DNA of 64,000 nt from Myxococcales bacterium (lineage in GTDB: Bacteria > Myxococcota_A > Polyangia > Nannocystales > Nannocystaceae), in assembly GCA_020633295.1 (NCBI GenBank), contig JACKDW010000007.1, positions 390,177-454,176 on the forward strand, given 5' to 3'. The notes under the pieces were generated by a model. The model did no database searches. It was not told the DNA's origin and saw only the letters and a list, made by a program, of their open reading frames with translations. The translations under genes and the position numbers were made by a program. The stretch's first letter is position 1, and each line of letters starts with the position of its first letter. This document shows positions 8,359-18,892 of this stretch, in pieces.

Positions 8359-10080
8359 CTAGCGCGTCACGACGCCCGGCTGCTCCAGCGCCTGGTTCAC
8401 GGTCCCGCTGTGCGTCGGCAGGTGCAGCGTGCCCAGCGTCACCGCGAGCTGGTGGAGGAAGAACGGCCCGATCACGATGCGCTCGTTCAGCGGCCAGAAG
8501 TCGATGTCGATCGTGCCCTTGACGCCGGGCGTGAGGCTCACGGTCCAGTCGTACCGCGGGTTCGACAGCCGCCACCCGAACGGCCACTGGTCGCGGCTCG
8601 GGTAGTCGGTCGCCATGATCTCGGTGGTGAAGGTGCGCGGGTTGTCGCCGGTCCACGAGAGCTCGTGCTTGCGCGCGGCGGCCTGGTTCTTCACGCTCTC
8701 CACGGGCGAGCCGTCGACGATCGACTCGTACGCGATCATCGCCTCGCCGTCGCCGCCGACCTGGAAGCCGACCTGCGCGCGCCCCTTGATGATGCCGAGC
8801 ACGTTGAGGTTGGTGCGCGTGATGTCGGCCGGGACCCACCACGTGATCCCGCACCCGCTGCCGCAGCCGTCGAACGGGGGCGTGAAGTTGCGACCGAGGT
8901 CGAACTGCAGGTTCGGCGGCAGCGTCTCGTCGACGATGGTGCCGCCGAGCACCTCGAGATACAGGGACACGTGAGCGCCGGCGGTGATCACGAGCTCCTT
9001 GCCGTCGAAGGCCTCGTCCTCGGAGAGGCCCACGCCCCGGTAGTACGCCTCGTCGGCGTCGAGCACCCGCGGATCCACGACGGTCTGGTAGCTCATGCGC
9101 GAGAGCCTGCCCGCCTCGAAGCGCGTCGGGCTCACGTCGACCGTGAACTCCACGGGCACGCGCAGGCCGAAGCCGTACCACGCGTGGGCTCCGAACTGGA
9201 ACACGCCGACGCCGAAGTCCCACTCCTCCTCCCACTCGAACGCGTCGCTGACGGTGAACCCGGTGAGGAAGCGGACGACGTGGTGGGCCGCGCCGGTGCC
9301 GGTCACGGGCGGCAGGAACTGGAGCACGGTCGGCGGCGTCCCGAGCCGGAGCAGCGCCGTGAGGAGCGCGGAGTAGTCGAACGCGCGCTCGAGCACGCTC
9401 GGCACGCGCAGGGTCCAGTCCGTCGGGCGCGCGATCGCGTCGACCGGCAGCGCGACGCGCGTGGTGATGATCTGATCACCGACGCCCCGCGCGAGCGCGT
9501 CGAGCAGCGCCTGGTCGCCCTGCGCCGCGAGCTTGCGCAGGGGGTGACCGCTCGGCTTCGCGGCCAGCTCCTGCTTGAAGGCGTCGAGCGCGACGCGCTG
9601 CGCCGCCGTCAAATTCGACACCAGCATCCGCGGCTTCGTCGCGACGTTCGCGCGGAAGTGCTTGAGCCGCGGGACCGAGCCGCGCAGCAGCGACGGGTCC
9701 TGCACGGTGAAGGACAGCGACGAGACGAGCACCGTCGCGTGCTTCGTCCGGATCAGCTCCTCCTTCGAGGTGTAGCTCCCGTACAACGCGCCCGCGTCCG
9801 CGCTCGCCAGCTGCTTGCGCAGCTGACGGTGGTGCGCGAGGACCTGGTTCGCCAGCTTGGAGGCCTTGACCGCCTTGCGCCCCGCCACGTGGATGGGGCG
9901 CGAGGCCAGCTTGCGCAGCGCGCCGCGCTCGACGAGGCCGTCGGCGGCGATCCGCCGCGCGTCGAGAGAGCCGCCCTTGTCGACGACGTCGCCGTCGTCA
10001 GCCGCGGCGGTGGCGGGAGCGGACGCGAGCGCGAGGCCCAGCGCCGCGCTCACGAGGGCGAAACAAGCGCGCGAAAACAC
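8359..10080 (-). CDS. Large secreted protein of unknown function
   Basis: A 573-residue protein with a clear signal peptide (MFSRACFALVSAALGLALAS, cleavage near APATAAAD). The N-terminal third is basic and helical; the C-terminal two thirds is rich in aromatic and beta-strand-like segments (WEEEWDFGVGVFQFG, CGSGCGITWW), suggesting a secreted beta-rich domain with a CGSGC disulfide-like motif. I recognise no enzyme motif. The GTG start at 10080 is supported by a TACGAT hexamer seven bases upstream, giving a leaderless transcript. Its 3' end abuts the tssE relic. It could be an exported predation or matrix protein, but nothing in the sequence proves that. Confidence 0.75.
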   Translation of the reverse strand: MFSRACFALVSAALGLALASAPATAAADDGDVVDKGGSLDARRIAADGLVERGALRKLASRPIHVAGRKAVKASKLANQVLAHHRQLRKQLASADAGALYGSYTSKEELIRTKHATVLVSSLSFTVQDPSLLRGSVPRLKHFRANVATKPRMLVSNLTAAQRVALDAFKQELAAKPSGHPLRKLAAQGDQALLDALARGVGDQIITTRVALPVDAIARPTDWTLRVPSVLERAFDYSALLTALLRLGTPPTVLQFLPPVTGTGAAHHVVRFLTGFTVSDAFEWEEEWDFGVGVFQFGAHAWYGFGLRVPVEFTVDVSPTRFEAGRLSRMSYQTVVDPRVLDADEAYYRGVGLSEDEAFDGKELVITAGAHVSLYLEVLGGTIVDETLPPNLQFDLGRNFTPPFDGCGSGCGITWWVPADITRTNLNVLGIIKGRAQVGFQVGGDGEAMIAYESIVDGSPVESVKNQAAARKHELSWTGDNPRTFTTEIMATDYPSRDQWPFGWRLSNPRYDWTVSLTPGVKGTIDIDFWPLNERIVIGPFFLHQLAVTLGTLHLPTHSGTVNQALEQPGVVTR

Positions 10081-10339
10081 GGCGTCGATCGTACCGCGTC
10101 TGCGGGCGCGACGCGACGCGCGACGCGGCGAGCAGCTTCGCGCGTTGACCTGTCCATATAGACAGTCTCCCGCGCGTGACCTTCACCGCGAGACCGCTCT
10201 GTTGCACAGCCACGGGTCCCGGCGGCCGGCCTCGCCGGCACGCGGCGCGTCGAGCTCCGCGTTCGCGCGGCGAACATCGTCTTGAGGTCACCGCGTCGTC
10301 ACCTGAGGGACGCGTGGTCGAGCCGCGGCGCGGGCGGAG
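10081..10339. other. Gap with a TGTCC dyad
   Basis: Between two minus-strand genes. It contains cctgtccatatagacag (10149-10165), an inverted repeat ctgtc/gacag with an AT-rich centre. This is the most AT-rich spot of the region and could be an operator for the gene starting at 10080. No credible ORF is visible. Confidence 0.4.
10088..10093 (-). promoter_or_regulatory. -10 element TACGAT of a leaderless promoter
   Basis: TACGAT on the minus strand, seven bases before the GTG at 10080, with no Shine-Dalgarno. Transcription would begin at or next to the start codon. Confidence 0.45.
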
Positions 10340-11083
10340 TCACTCGGGCGCGCGCCCCTTCGCGTCCTCGACCGTCTGCGTCGGCGTCCTCGAGCCGCGC
10401 CAGCCCAGCGCGACGTCGGGGTACGGCCGCCCCCGGCTGGGCACGGCGCGGTAGAAGCACACCTCGTAGCCGCACACCGGGCACCAGGGCGGCGGCCTGT
10501 GGTCGACGTGCTCCGCGGTCGCGAGCACGTGGGCCCACGCGGCGTCGAGCGTGTAGCGACCCTCGGGGTTGAGCTCGAGGACCCGCGCGAACGCGTCGGC
10601 CGCGTCGCCGAAGCGCTGACGCCACCCGGACGCCGGGCGGCCGCTCGCGCGCGCCCAAACGGCCCACGCCCACAGCAGCTCGGCGCGGAAGTAGTGCATG
10701 TCGTAGACGCGCGGCCCCGAGAGGCCGAAGCGGCGCAGCCAGAGGTCATAGACATCGAGGCCGCGCTGGAACTCGCGCTCGCTCGGCGCTCCGCGCCCCG
10801 CGACGGTGAGCTCGCGGTGCAGCTGATACGCGAGCGCGCGGACTAGCTGCTCGGTCTGCTGCGCGCAGCGCCGCCGCTCGGCGAGCGCGCGCGCGGGGTC
10901 CTCCGACGCGCGCCGCTCCGCGGCTACCAGCCGCCGCGCCGACGTCAGCAGCTGCTCGGGGGCGACGTCGCCCCCCAGCCCCCGCCGGAGCGCCGCCGCG
11001 TCGTCGTCGCAGCGCGTCGGCGCGTCGCGGGCGGGCGCGGCGGCGAGGGCGAGCGAGAGCGAGAGCAGCGCGGCGTGGAGCAT
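10340..11083 (-). CDS. Exported TPR-like protein
   Basis: A 247-residue protein with a short signal peptide (MLHAALLSLSLALAAAPA). The centre resembles the TPR arrays of myxobacterial exported scaffold proteins: VYDLWLRRFGLSGPRVYDMH, then FRAELLWAWAVWARA, then DAFARVLELNPEGRYTLDAA. It ends in a WCPVCGYEVC cysteine cluster that could bind a metal. Related TPR proteins in myxobacteria belong to envelope or gliding complexes, but that link is inference. It is shorter than those relatives and may be a fragment or a reduced form. It is divergent from the kinase at 11288. Confidence 0.6.
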   Translation of the reverse strand: MLHAALLSLSLALAAAPARDAPTRCDDDAAALRRGLGGDVAPEQLLTSARRLVAAERRASEDPARALAERRRCAQQTEQLVRALAYQLHRELTVAGRGAPSEREFQRGLDVYDLWLRRFGLSGPRVYDMHYFRAELLWAWAVWARASGRPASGWRQRFGDAADAFARVLELNPEGRYTLDAAWAHVLATAEHVDHRPPPWCPVCGYEVCFYRAVPSRGRPYPDVALGWRGSRTPTQTVEDAKGRAPE

Positions 11084-11273
11084 GAACGCGATCCGAGATC
11101 GCCAACCATCCTAGCCGCGAACGCCCGCCGCGCCCGCGGTCGTCGGCGCGCGCGCCACCGCGCGCGCCGACGCGCGCGTACGCCCATGACTCTTGTGACA
11201 GGTACTCCGCGTCGCGACGGCGGCGACGACGGCGACCCGGCGAGCGCGGGTGGCCGGCGCATGCGGCCCGGGT

Positions 11274-11279
11274 GACAAT
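11274..11279 (+). promoter_or_regulatory. -10 element GACAAT of a leaderless promoter
   Basis: GACAAT lies eight bases before the GTG at 11288. No Shine-Dalgarno is present. A further TGTCA motif copy (gtgacaggtac, about 11197) lies in the same 204-bp divergent gap. Confidence 0.4.
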
Positions 11280-11287
11280 GCGACGAG

Positions 11288-14272
11288 GTGAGCGACCCGA
11301 GCAGCCCGGCGACGTCGTCGCGCGCGAGCGTCGAAGACGCGCCGACGCGGATCGAGCCCAGCGGCGTCGAGTACTCGTCCGAGTCGCCCCAGCCCGCGGG
11401 CGCACCTCCGGCGCCCGAGCTCGCGCCCCCGCCGATGCCGCTGCGGATCGGCCGGTACGCGATCCTGCGGCGGCTCGGCCAGGGCGGGATGGGGGTCGTC
11501 TACGCGGCCTACGACGACGATCTCGACCGCCGCGTCGCGATCAAGCTGCTGCTGAGCCGCCCGGACGACGGCTCGCTCGGGCGCGCTCGGCTCCAGCGCG
11601 AGGCCCAGGCGCTCGCCAAGCTCTCGCACCCCAACGTCGTCCAGGTCTACGAGACCGGCAGCCACGACGATCAGGTCTACCTGGTCATGGAGTACATCCA
11701 GGGCGCGACGCTCCGCGAGTGGCGCGCCGTCGCGGCGCCGTCGTGGCGGCAGATCATCAACATGTATATAGAGACAGGGAGAGGCCTCGCCGCGGCCCAC
11801 CGCGCGGGCCTGATCCACCGCGACTTCAAGCCGGCCAACGTGCTCGTCGGCGACGACGGGCGCCCGCGGATCCTCGACTTCGGGCTCGCGCGCGCCGGCG
11901 CGGTGACCACGGGGGCGCCGCCCTCCCCCTCCTCGACCTCGAGCGCGCTGCGCTCGCTGCTGGCGTCCGACGGGAGCATGTCGACGCTGAGCGCCGAGCT
12001 CACCCAGGCCGGGACGCTGGTCGGGACCCCGGCCTACATGGCCCCGGAGCAGCTCTTCCTCACCGAGATCGACGCGCGCTGCGACCTCTACTCGTTCGCG
12101 GTCTCGCTGTGGGAGGCGCTGTACGGCGCGCGCCCGTTCCCCGCGAAGTCCGTCAAGACGCTGCGCGTGCAGGTGCGCGCCGGGCCGCCGCAGCCGCCCA
12201 GCAGCCGGGTGCCGGCCGCGGTCGGCCGCGTGCTCCGGCGGGCGCTCGCGCTCGCGCGCGACGATCGCTACGCGAGCATGGAGGAGCTCCTCGACGCGCT
12301 CGATCGCGCGGCCCGGCTGCGTCGACGACTCCTGCTGGGGGTCAGCGCGCTCGTGATGCTCGCGGCCGCGAGCGCGGCGACCTACTCCGTCGCGCGGCGC
12401 GACGCGGAGGATCCGGGGCGAGCCTGCGCCGCCGCGAGCGACCTCGCCGGGCTCTGGAGCCCGCAGGCCGCCGGCGAGCTCGAGGCCGCGATCACCGGGG
12501 TCGGCCTCAGCTACGGCGCGGCGACCTGGTCGATGATTCAGGGGCGCCTCGACGCGTACGCGCGCGAGCTCGAGGCCGCGACGGTCGACGCCTGCGCGGC
12601 CCGCCTCCGCCACCAGGGCGCGCTCCCCCCCGCGCTGACCGAGCAGGCCGCGTGCCTCGAGCGCCGCCGCTTCGAGCTCAGCGCGATCGTCTCGCAGCTC
12701 CGCGACGCCGACGCGAAGATCGTCGAGAACGCGGTCGCGGCGGTCTCGGGGCTCTCGCCGCTCGCCGACTGCGCGGACCTCGAGCACCTCGCCCTCGACG
12801 CGCTGCGGCGCGGCCAGGGTGACCCCGCGCGCGACATCAGCGACAAGCGCTGGATGGCGATCGAGAGCCTGCTCGTCGAGGCCCGCGTGGCCGAGCGATC
12901 GGAGCAGCTCGAGCGCGGACGCGAGCTCGCCCGCGAGGCGCTCGCGGCCGCGGAGGCGATCGGCGCGCGCTCGCTGCAGGCGGACGCGCTCTACCGGCTC
13001 GGCACGCTGGCCGAGCTGCTCGGCGAGTACGAGCTGTCGCGCGCGCGCCTCAACGCGGCGCTGCTCGAGGCCGAGGCCGCGGCCGACGATCGCCTGGCGA
13101 TCGACATCGCGCTCGAGCTGCTGCGGCTCGACGGCATCAACAACGCGGACGCGAGCGCCGCGCGCAGCTGGGCGCTCGTCGCCGAGGCCAAGTTCGCGCG
13201 CGTCGGCGAGACCACGCGCCAGCGGATCATCCTCGACCTCAACCGGGGCATCGTCGCGCTCGAGACCGGCGACCTCGACGCGGCGAGCGAGGCCGTCGAC
13301 GCGGCGGTCGAGCTGGCCGGCGAGCACCAGGCCGCGCTCCCGAGCCTCTACGTCAGCGCGCTCAACATCCGCTCGTCCGTGGAGAAGGGCCGCGGCGAGT
13401 TCGCGCGCGCCGAGGCGTCGCTCGTCGACGCGCTCGCGCGCCACGTCGAGCTGTTCGGCGAGGGGCACCCGTACCAGGCGATGCTCATCTACAACCGCGG
13501 CGGCGTCGAGCTGATGCGCCGCGACCTCAAGGCGGCGCGCGCCTCCTTCGTCGACGCGCTCGCCAAGCGCGAGGCGGCCTACGGCCCGCAGCACCCCGAG
13601 GTCGCGCAGTCGCTCAACGGGCTCGCGGTCGTCGACATCGAGCTCGGCGAGCACGCGCGCGCGATCCCGCTGATCCAGCGCTCCATCGCGATCGACGAGC
13701 GCGCGCGCGGCCGCGATCACCCCGAGCTCGTGTACCCGCTGTACAACCTCGCCGACTCGCTCGAGCGCGCAGGCCGGATCGACGAGGCCGAGCCGCTGCT
13801 GCGGCGCGCGCTGGGGATCCTCGAGCGCCGCGAGCTCATGGACACCGCGCAGGCGGTGCTCGTCATCAGCGGCCTCGCCAGCTACGCGCTGCGGCGCGGG
13901 CGGACGGACGAGGCGCGCGCGTCCATCGAGGAGGCGTTCGTCCGCGGGCGAAGGGCCTACGGCGAGCGCCACCCGGTCATGGGCGAGCTGCACCTCACCC
14001 GCGCGTCGATCCTGCTGCGCGCGGGCGACGAGGGCGAGGCCATGGCGTCGCTCGACGCCGGCCTCGAGATCATCAAGGGCAACGCCGATCACGTCGCGCT
14101 GGCCGCCCGGCTCACGCTCAAGAAGGCCGAGCTGATGTGGCGCGCGCGCAAGCGGCGCGCGGCCGCCCTCACGCTCGTGCGCGAGGCCGCGCGCGCGCTC
14201 GAGCGCGCCGAGAGCCGCGACGCCGAGGTCCGCGCGGCGGTCGAGACCTGGCTCTCCGAGCATGCTGCGTGA
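11288..14272 (+). CDS. Membrane Ser/Thr protein kinase with C-terminal TPR array
   Basis: A 994-residue Hanks-type kinase with a proline-rich N-terminus, then the kinase domain (about residues 54-340): Gly loop LGQGGMGVVYAAY, catalytic Lys in VAIKLLL, HRDFKPANVLV, DFGLARAG and APEQLF. A single membrane helix follows near 345-370 (LLLGVSALVMLAAASAATYS), then a long helical region and about ten TPRs in which HPYQAMLIYN, HPEVAQSLNG and HPELVYPLYN mark the 42-residue kinesin-light-chain-type repeat. HRDFKP with Phe is typical of myxobacterial kinases. The GTG start is supported by the -10 element above. The TPRs probably sense or scaffold partners outside the membrane. It is a close paralogue of the split kinase at 21463/37189. 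Confidence 0.95.
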   Translation: MSDPSSPATSSRASVEDAPTRIEPSGVEYSSESPQPAGAPPAPELAPPPMPLRIGRYAILRRLGQGGMGVVYAAYDDDLDRRVAIKLLLSRPDDGSLGRARLQREAQALAKLSHPNVVQVYETGSHDDQVYLVMEYIQGATLREWRAVAAPSWRQIINMYIETGRGLAAAHRAGLIHRDFKPANVLVGDDGRPRILDFGLARAGAVTTGAPPSPSSTSSALRSLLASDGSMSTLSAELTQAGTLVGTPAYMAPEQLFLTEIDARCDLYSFAVSLWEALYGARPFPAKSVKTLRVQVRAGPPQPPSSRVPAAVGRVLRRALALARDDRYASMEELLDALDRAARLRRRLLLGVSALVMLAAASAATYSVARRDAEDPGRACAAASDLAGLWSPQAAGELEAAITGVGLSYGAATWSMIQGRLDAYARELEAATVDACAARLRHQGALPPALTEQAACLERRRFELSAIVSQLRDADAKIVENAVAAVSGLSPLADCADLEHLALDALRRGQGDPARDISDKRWMAIESLLVEARVAERSEQLERGRELAREALAAAEAIGARSLQADALYRLGTLAELLGEYELSRARLNAALLEAEAAADDRLAIDIALELLRLDGINNADASAARSWALVAEAKFARVGETTRQRIILDLNRGIVALETGDLDAASEAVDAAVELAGEHQAALPSLYVSALNIRSSVEKGRGEFARAEASLVDALARHVELFGEGHPYQAMLIYNRGGVELMRRDLKAARASFVDALAKREAAYGPQHPEVAQSLNGLAVVDIELGEHARAIPLIQRSIAIDERARGRDHPELVYPLYNLADSLERAGRIDEAEPLLRRALGILERRELMDTAQAVLVISGLASYALRRGRTDEARASIEEAFVRGRRAYGERHPVMGELHLTRASILLRAGDEGEAMASLDAGLEIIKGNADHVALAARLTLKKAELMWRARKRRAAALTLVREAARALERAESRDAEVRAAVETWLSEHAA
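11761..11778 (-). repeat. Dispersed motif copy inside the kinase gene
   Basis: catgtatatagagacagg, read on the minus strand as TGTCT, seven bases, CATG. It encodes NMYIETG with codons atg tat ata gag aca ggg, very unlike the neighbouring GC-ending codons. The corresponding kinase region is usually encoded with ctg/cag/gcg. Confidence 0.5.
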
Positions 14273-14287
14273 GCGCGGCGCGTGGCG

Positions 14288-14818
14288 TCACGAGGCCTGC
14301 GCGCGGCGCCGGTACGCGAGCACGAAGCTCTCGCCGCCGTCGCGTGAGTGCCCGACCGGCAGCACCTTGTGCTCCCACTTCCAGCGCGCCGCGCCGGCGA
14401 TGAGGTAGGCGTCGCCGGCCTCCAGGTTGAGCACGTAGGGCGGGAGCTGCTTGCGCTTCGGATCGCGGAAGCCGATGGCGCGCGGGCCCGTGAGGCAGAT
14501 AGCGAGGATCTCCTCGCCGTGCCGGTGGTTGTCGATGTGCCACTTGAACTGCGCGGACAGATCGCCGCGCCAGTTGGTGACGCGGTGCTGGTTGGGCTGG
14601 AGCTCGAACACGCCGCGCTCGACCATGCGGCGCCCGTAGTCGAGCATCCAGGGCCGCACCTCCTCGATCCGCCGCGCGTTCTCGCCGAAGTCGCCGAAGT
14701 AGCGAAACAGCGGGTTGTACGGCGGCGGCGGGAGCGATCGACAGCGCTCGCGCAGCTCCGCCAGCTCGTCCCCGGTCATCAGCCCGCGGAACACCTTGAG
14801 GCCGCCTGGCGCGCTCAT
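14288..14818 (-). CDS. AlkB-like Fe(II)/2-oxoglutarate oxygenase
   Basis: A 176-residue AlkB-family oxygenase. The iron ligands are His94 and Asp96 in FKWHIDNHRHGEEI and His150 in ARWKWEHKVLPV; the 2OG-binding Arg170 lies in FVLAYRR. The segments LTGPRAIGFR and LEAGDAYLIAGAARW are also typical. AlkB homologues repair alkylated nucleic acid or demethylate protein or RNA; which applies here cannot be told. The N-terminal nucleotide-recognition lid is short. The ATG at 14818 is chosen over further upstream frames that have no coding character. It is divergent from the FHA regulator, and the shared upstream gap holds a dispersed-motif copy. Confidence 0.82.
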   Translation of the reverse strand: MSAPGGLKVFRGLMTGDELAELRERCRSLPPPPYNPLFRYFGDFGENARRIEEVRPWMLDYGRRMVERGVFELQPNQHRVTNWRGDLSAQFKWHIDNHRHGEEILAICLTGPRAIGFRDPKRKQLPPYVLNLEAGDAYLIAGAARWKWEHKVLPVGHSRDGGESFVLAYRRRAQAS

Positions 14819-14858
14819 CGCGTCCCTCCAGCCCGCTCTGTCGCGCTGTCGTTCAACA

Positions 14859-14881
14859 TGTCTGTTACGCCATCTTATACC
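14859..14881 (+). repeat. Dispersed motif copy between divergent genes
   Basis: tgtct, gttacgc, catcttatacc. Its right half is nearly identical to that of the copy at 44363-44382. It sits 41 bp from the AlkB-like start and about 80 bp from the FHA gene start, so it could act on either promoter. Confidence 0.5.
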
Positions 14882-14957
14882 AGCGCCGGCTCGCCGACAC
14901 GCGCGCGGGGGCCCGCGGTTGACCCCGGCGCGTCGGCGACGATAGCGTGTGCGGCGA

Positions 14958-15923
14958 ATGTCCGCCTGGTTTCTCGAGCTGCGCGCCGGCGCGCGCGTCG
15001 GCCTGGGCCGCGGGGTGACGACGATCGGGCGCAGCGCCAGCTGCGACATCGTGATCCCGGACCGCGGGGTCAGCCGGCGCCACGTGCTCGTGTGCGCGCG
15101 CGCGGACGCGGTCGAGGTCGTCAACGTCGGCAAGCACGCGGTCTTCATCGACGACGAGCCCGTCGAGGAGCTCGGCCGGGCCCGCGACGGGCAGCGCGTC
15201 GCGATCGCCGGGGCCGTGGTCGCCACGGTGCGGCGCGCGGCGACGCGGCCGGACGCGTCGTCGCGCGCGCGCTGGTTCCTGCGGATCGACGGCGGGCCGC
15301 TGGTCGCGATCGGCGGCGAGCGCTTCACGGTCGGCGGGGGCGAGCGCGACGACCTCGTGATGCGCGACTGGGATGAGCGCGCGCTGGTGCTGCACCCGGT
15401 CGACGACGGGGTCGTCGTCGAGGCCGCGCGCCCGCCCGACGAGCGCTTCGACCACGACGGCTTCGCCCGCCTCGGCGCCGGCGCGTCGCTGCGCTACGCC
15501 GGCGCGCGCGTCGAGCTGCTCGCGCGCGGCGGCGAGCTCGAGCGCAGCACGCAGCAGCTCGCCGGCGCGCGCACCGTGGTTCGTCTCGAGGCCTTCCGCG
15601 CCGGCGGCATGCTCGTGATCGAGACGGCCGGCGACGCGAGCTCGCTGTACCTCCCGCGGCGGCGCTACGCGCTGCTGCGGGCCCTGCTGACGCCCGCGGC
15701 GGCCGGCGAGCGCGGCTACCTGCGCGTCGACGCGCTGTGTCGCGCGATCTGGCCCGATGACCCGGTCAAGGACGAGACCGACTTCAACGTGCTGCTGCAC
15801 CGCGTGCGCCGAGACCTGCTGCGCGCGGGCGTCGACGCGAGCGCGCTGATCGAGCGCGCGCGCGGCAGCGGCATGATCCGGGCGCCGATCGCCGCGCGCC
15901 CCGACGTCGAGCTGCAGCTGTAG
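14958..15923 (+). CDS. FHA domain-winged-helix (OmpR-type) regulator
   Basis: 321 residues from ATG 14958. The N-terminal 90 or so residues form an FHA phosphothreonine-binding domain (GVTTIGRSASCDIVIPD, then GVSRRHVLVCA). A second, more divergent FHA-like region follows (about 95-200). The C-terminus (about 225-310) resembles an OmpR/SARP-type winged helix: YLRVDALCRAIWPDDPVKDE then FNVLLHRVRRDLL. The architecture suggests a transcription regulator that docks on a phosphorylated kinase or substrate; two Ser/Thr kinase genes flank it, so they are natural partners. The GTG at 14949 is an alternative start. No receiver domain is present. Confidence 0.8.
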   Translation: MSAWFLELRAGARVGLGRGVTTIGRSASCDIVIPDRGVSRRHVLVCARADAVEVVNVGKHAVFIDDEPVEELGRARDGQRVAIAGAVVATVRRAATRPDASSRARWFLRIDGGPLVAIGGERFTVGGGERDDLVMRDWDERALVLHPVDDGVVVEAARPPDERFDHDGFARLGAGASLRYAGARVELLARGGELERSTQQLAGARTVVRLEAFRAGGMLVIETAGDASSLYLPRRRYALLRALLTPAAAGERGYLRVDALCRAIWPDDPVKDETDFNVLLHRVRRDLLRAGVDASALIERARGSGMIRAPIAARPDVELQL

Positions 15924-16187
15924 CCAGGCGGCCGCGGGCGCCGGATCGCGCGCGCTTCGACCTGTCCCTCAAGACCGATTGGCCAGCGCGCGATCGCGGC
16001 CGGCGCGCGGGCGGGCTCATCGGGCTTTCATGTTCCGCGCGTACGCTCATGGGCGCACTTCCTCGCGCGCACGCGAGGAAGTCGCGCCCCTATCTTCTGT
16101 CCTTTTGTTTATGTTATCGGAGGTGACTGGGAGGCCCGATCGAGTCCCGCCGCGTCCCTCACGGCGCGCGCGACGGACGAGCTCGTG
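15924..16187. other. Gap upstream of the kinase gene, with two dispersed-motif copies
   Basis: 264 bp without a gene. It holds cctgtccctcaagaccg (15961-15977) and tgtccttttgtttatgttatcgg (16098-16120). The second is the most AT-rich stretch nearby, with the TGTCC-N7-TATGTTAT form of the motif, and lies 68 bp upstream of the kinase ATG. A regulatory role for the downstream kinase/PEGA/FG-GAP genes is plausible. Confidence 0.45.
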
Positions 16188-17613
16188 ATGTCGAACCCGC
16201 TCGACACCACCGCGCTCGGCAGCGCGCAGACGCGCCCGGGCGGCCTCTCGATCAGCGCGACGCAGACCGCCCAGCCGGGGCTCGTGCTCGGCGCCCGCTA
16301 CCGGCTCACGCGGCCGCTGGCCAAGGGGGGGATGGGCGCGGTCTGGGAGGGCGTGCACCTCGCGCTCGACACGCCCGTCGCGATCAAGCTGATCCACGCC
16401 GAGCTCGTCGGGGACGAGCGCGCGCGCGGCCGCTTCCTGCACGAGGCGCGCTCGGCCGCCGCGCTGCGCAGCCCCAACGTCATCCAGATCATCGACTACG
16501 GCATCGACGGCGACCTCCCGTACATGGTGATGGAGCTGCTCGAGGGCGAGTCGCTCGCCGCGCGGCTCGAGCGGCTCGGCGCGCTCGCGCCCGACGCGAC
16601 GCTGACGATCCTCCGCGACGTGTTCCGGGCCGTCGCCGCGGCGCACGAGGCCGGCCTCGTGCACCGCGACCTCAAGCCCGACAACATCTTCATCGTCGAC
16701 GCCCCCGACGGCGAGTACGCCAAGGTGCTCGACTTCGGCGTCGCGAAGGCGACGACGGGCGGCGCGCTCGACGTCACGACGCAGACGGGCGCGCTGGTCG
16801 GCACGCCGCTGTACATGAGCCCCGAGCAGCTCACGAGCCCGCGCGACGTCGACGCGCGCTCTGACCTCTGGTCGCTCGCGGTCATCGCGTTCGAGGGCCT
16901 GCTCGGCGGCCGACCGTTCGAGGCCGAGAGCGTCGGCGCGCTCGCGGTCACGCTGTGCACCGAGACGCCGCCCACGCCGTCGACGCGCGGCGCGGTCCCG
17001 CCGGGCTTCGACGCGTGGTTCTTGAGGGCGACGCGCCGCGAGCCCGAGCTGCGCTTTCAGACAGCTGGAGAGATGCTCGAGGCGCTCGAGGCGATCCTGC
17101 GCGGGGACGATCGCGCCGCGGCCTCCAGCGCCGCGCGGAGCGCCGCGCTGCCGCCCCTCGCGGACGCGCCCCCGCGACGCGGCGCCGCGCTGCTGCCGTG
17201 GCTCGCGCTCACCACGCTCGCGCTCGCCGTCGCGCTCGTCGTGCTGCTCCGCGCCGTGACGACGACGGAGCGGGCGCCCCTGTTGTCGACGCCGTCGAGC
17301 GCGCGCGCGTCGAGCCAGCGGCGGGCGACGACGAGGCGCGCGCGCGTCAAGAGCCCCCGCCGCGCCGCCGCGCGCCGAGGTGGCCCTGAGCGACCTACCG
17401 CCGAGCGACCTGCCGCCGCCGAGCGACCTGCCGCCGCCGAGCGACCTGCCACCGCCGAGCGAGACGCCGCCCGGGCCGGGCGACGCCGACGCGACCGAGG
17501 ACGTCGCGCGACGCGTGCCCGCGCCCGCGCGCGCCAAGAGCCGCGCGAAGACGAAGCGCCCGGACGAGCGGGCCGAGCCCCTGGCTTCGAACGTCAACGA
17601 GCTGGAGTACTGA
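16188..17613 (+). CDS. Ser/Thr protein kinase with one membrane helix (apparent frameshift in tail)
   Basis: Kinase domain in residues 25-305: LAKGGMGAVWEGVHL, VAIKLIHAE, HRDLKPDNIFI, LDFGVAKA, GTPLYMSPEQL. A membrane helix follows (LLPWLALTTLALAVALVVLL, about 335-355). The frame of the kinase domain loses coding character after about 17340. From about 17360 a second frame carries SDLPPPSDLPPPSDLPPPSE and ends at TGA 17611-17613, four bases before the next gene, which is the natural end. At least one indel in the GC-rich stretch 17280-17390 is implied. The ATG at 16188 is preferred over the GTG just before it. It probably forms an operon with the PEGA and FG-GAP genes. Confidence 0.85.
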
Positions 17614-17616
17614 GCC

Positions 17617-18879
<1,263 letters not shown>

Positions 18880-18892
18880 ACGGAGCGTCCCC

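Noticed and set aside
8031..8522. 163-codon ORF extending tssE
   Set aside because: Codons after about 8356 are the shadow of the opposing gene 8359-10080 and do not resemble TssE.
11764..11777. gtatatagagacag, similar to the Tn5/Nextera mosaic end, as possible adapter contamination
   Set aside because: The match is imperfect, the kinase frame runs through it, and related degenerate copies occur across the window in both strands.
11111..14263. Long antisense ORF (about 1050 codons) opposite the kinase-TPR gene
   Set aside because: Its composition is a shadow of GC-rich codons of the real gene; there are no recognisable domains. The same applies to the other long antisense frames (19004-21577, 52399-56301).
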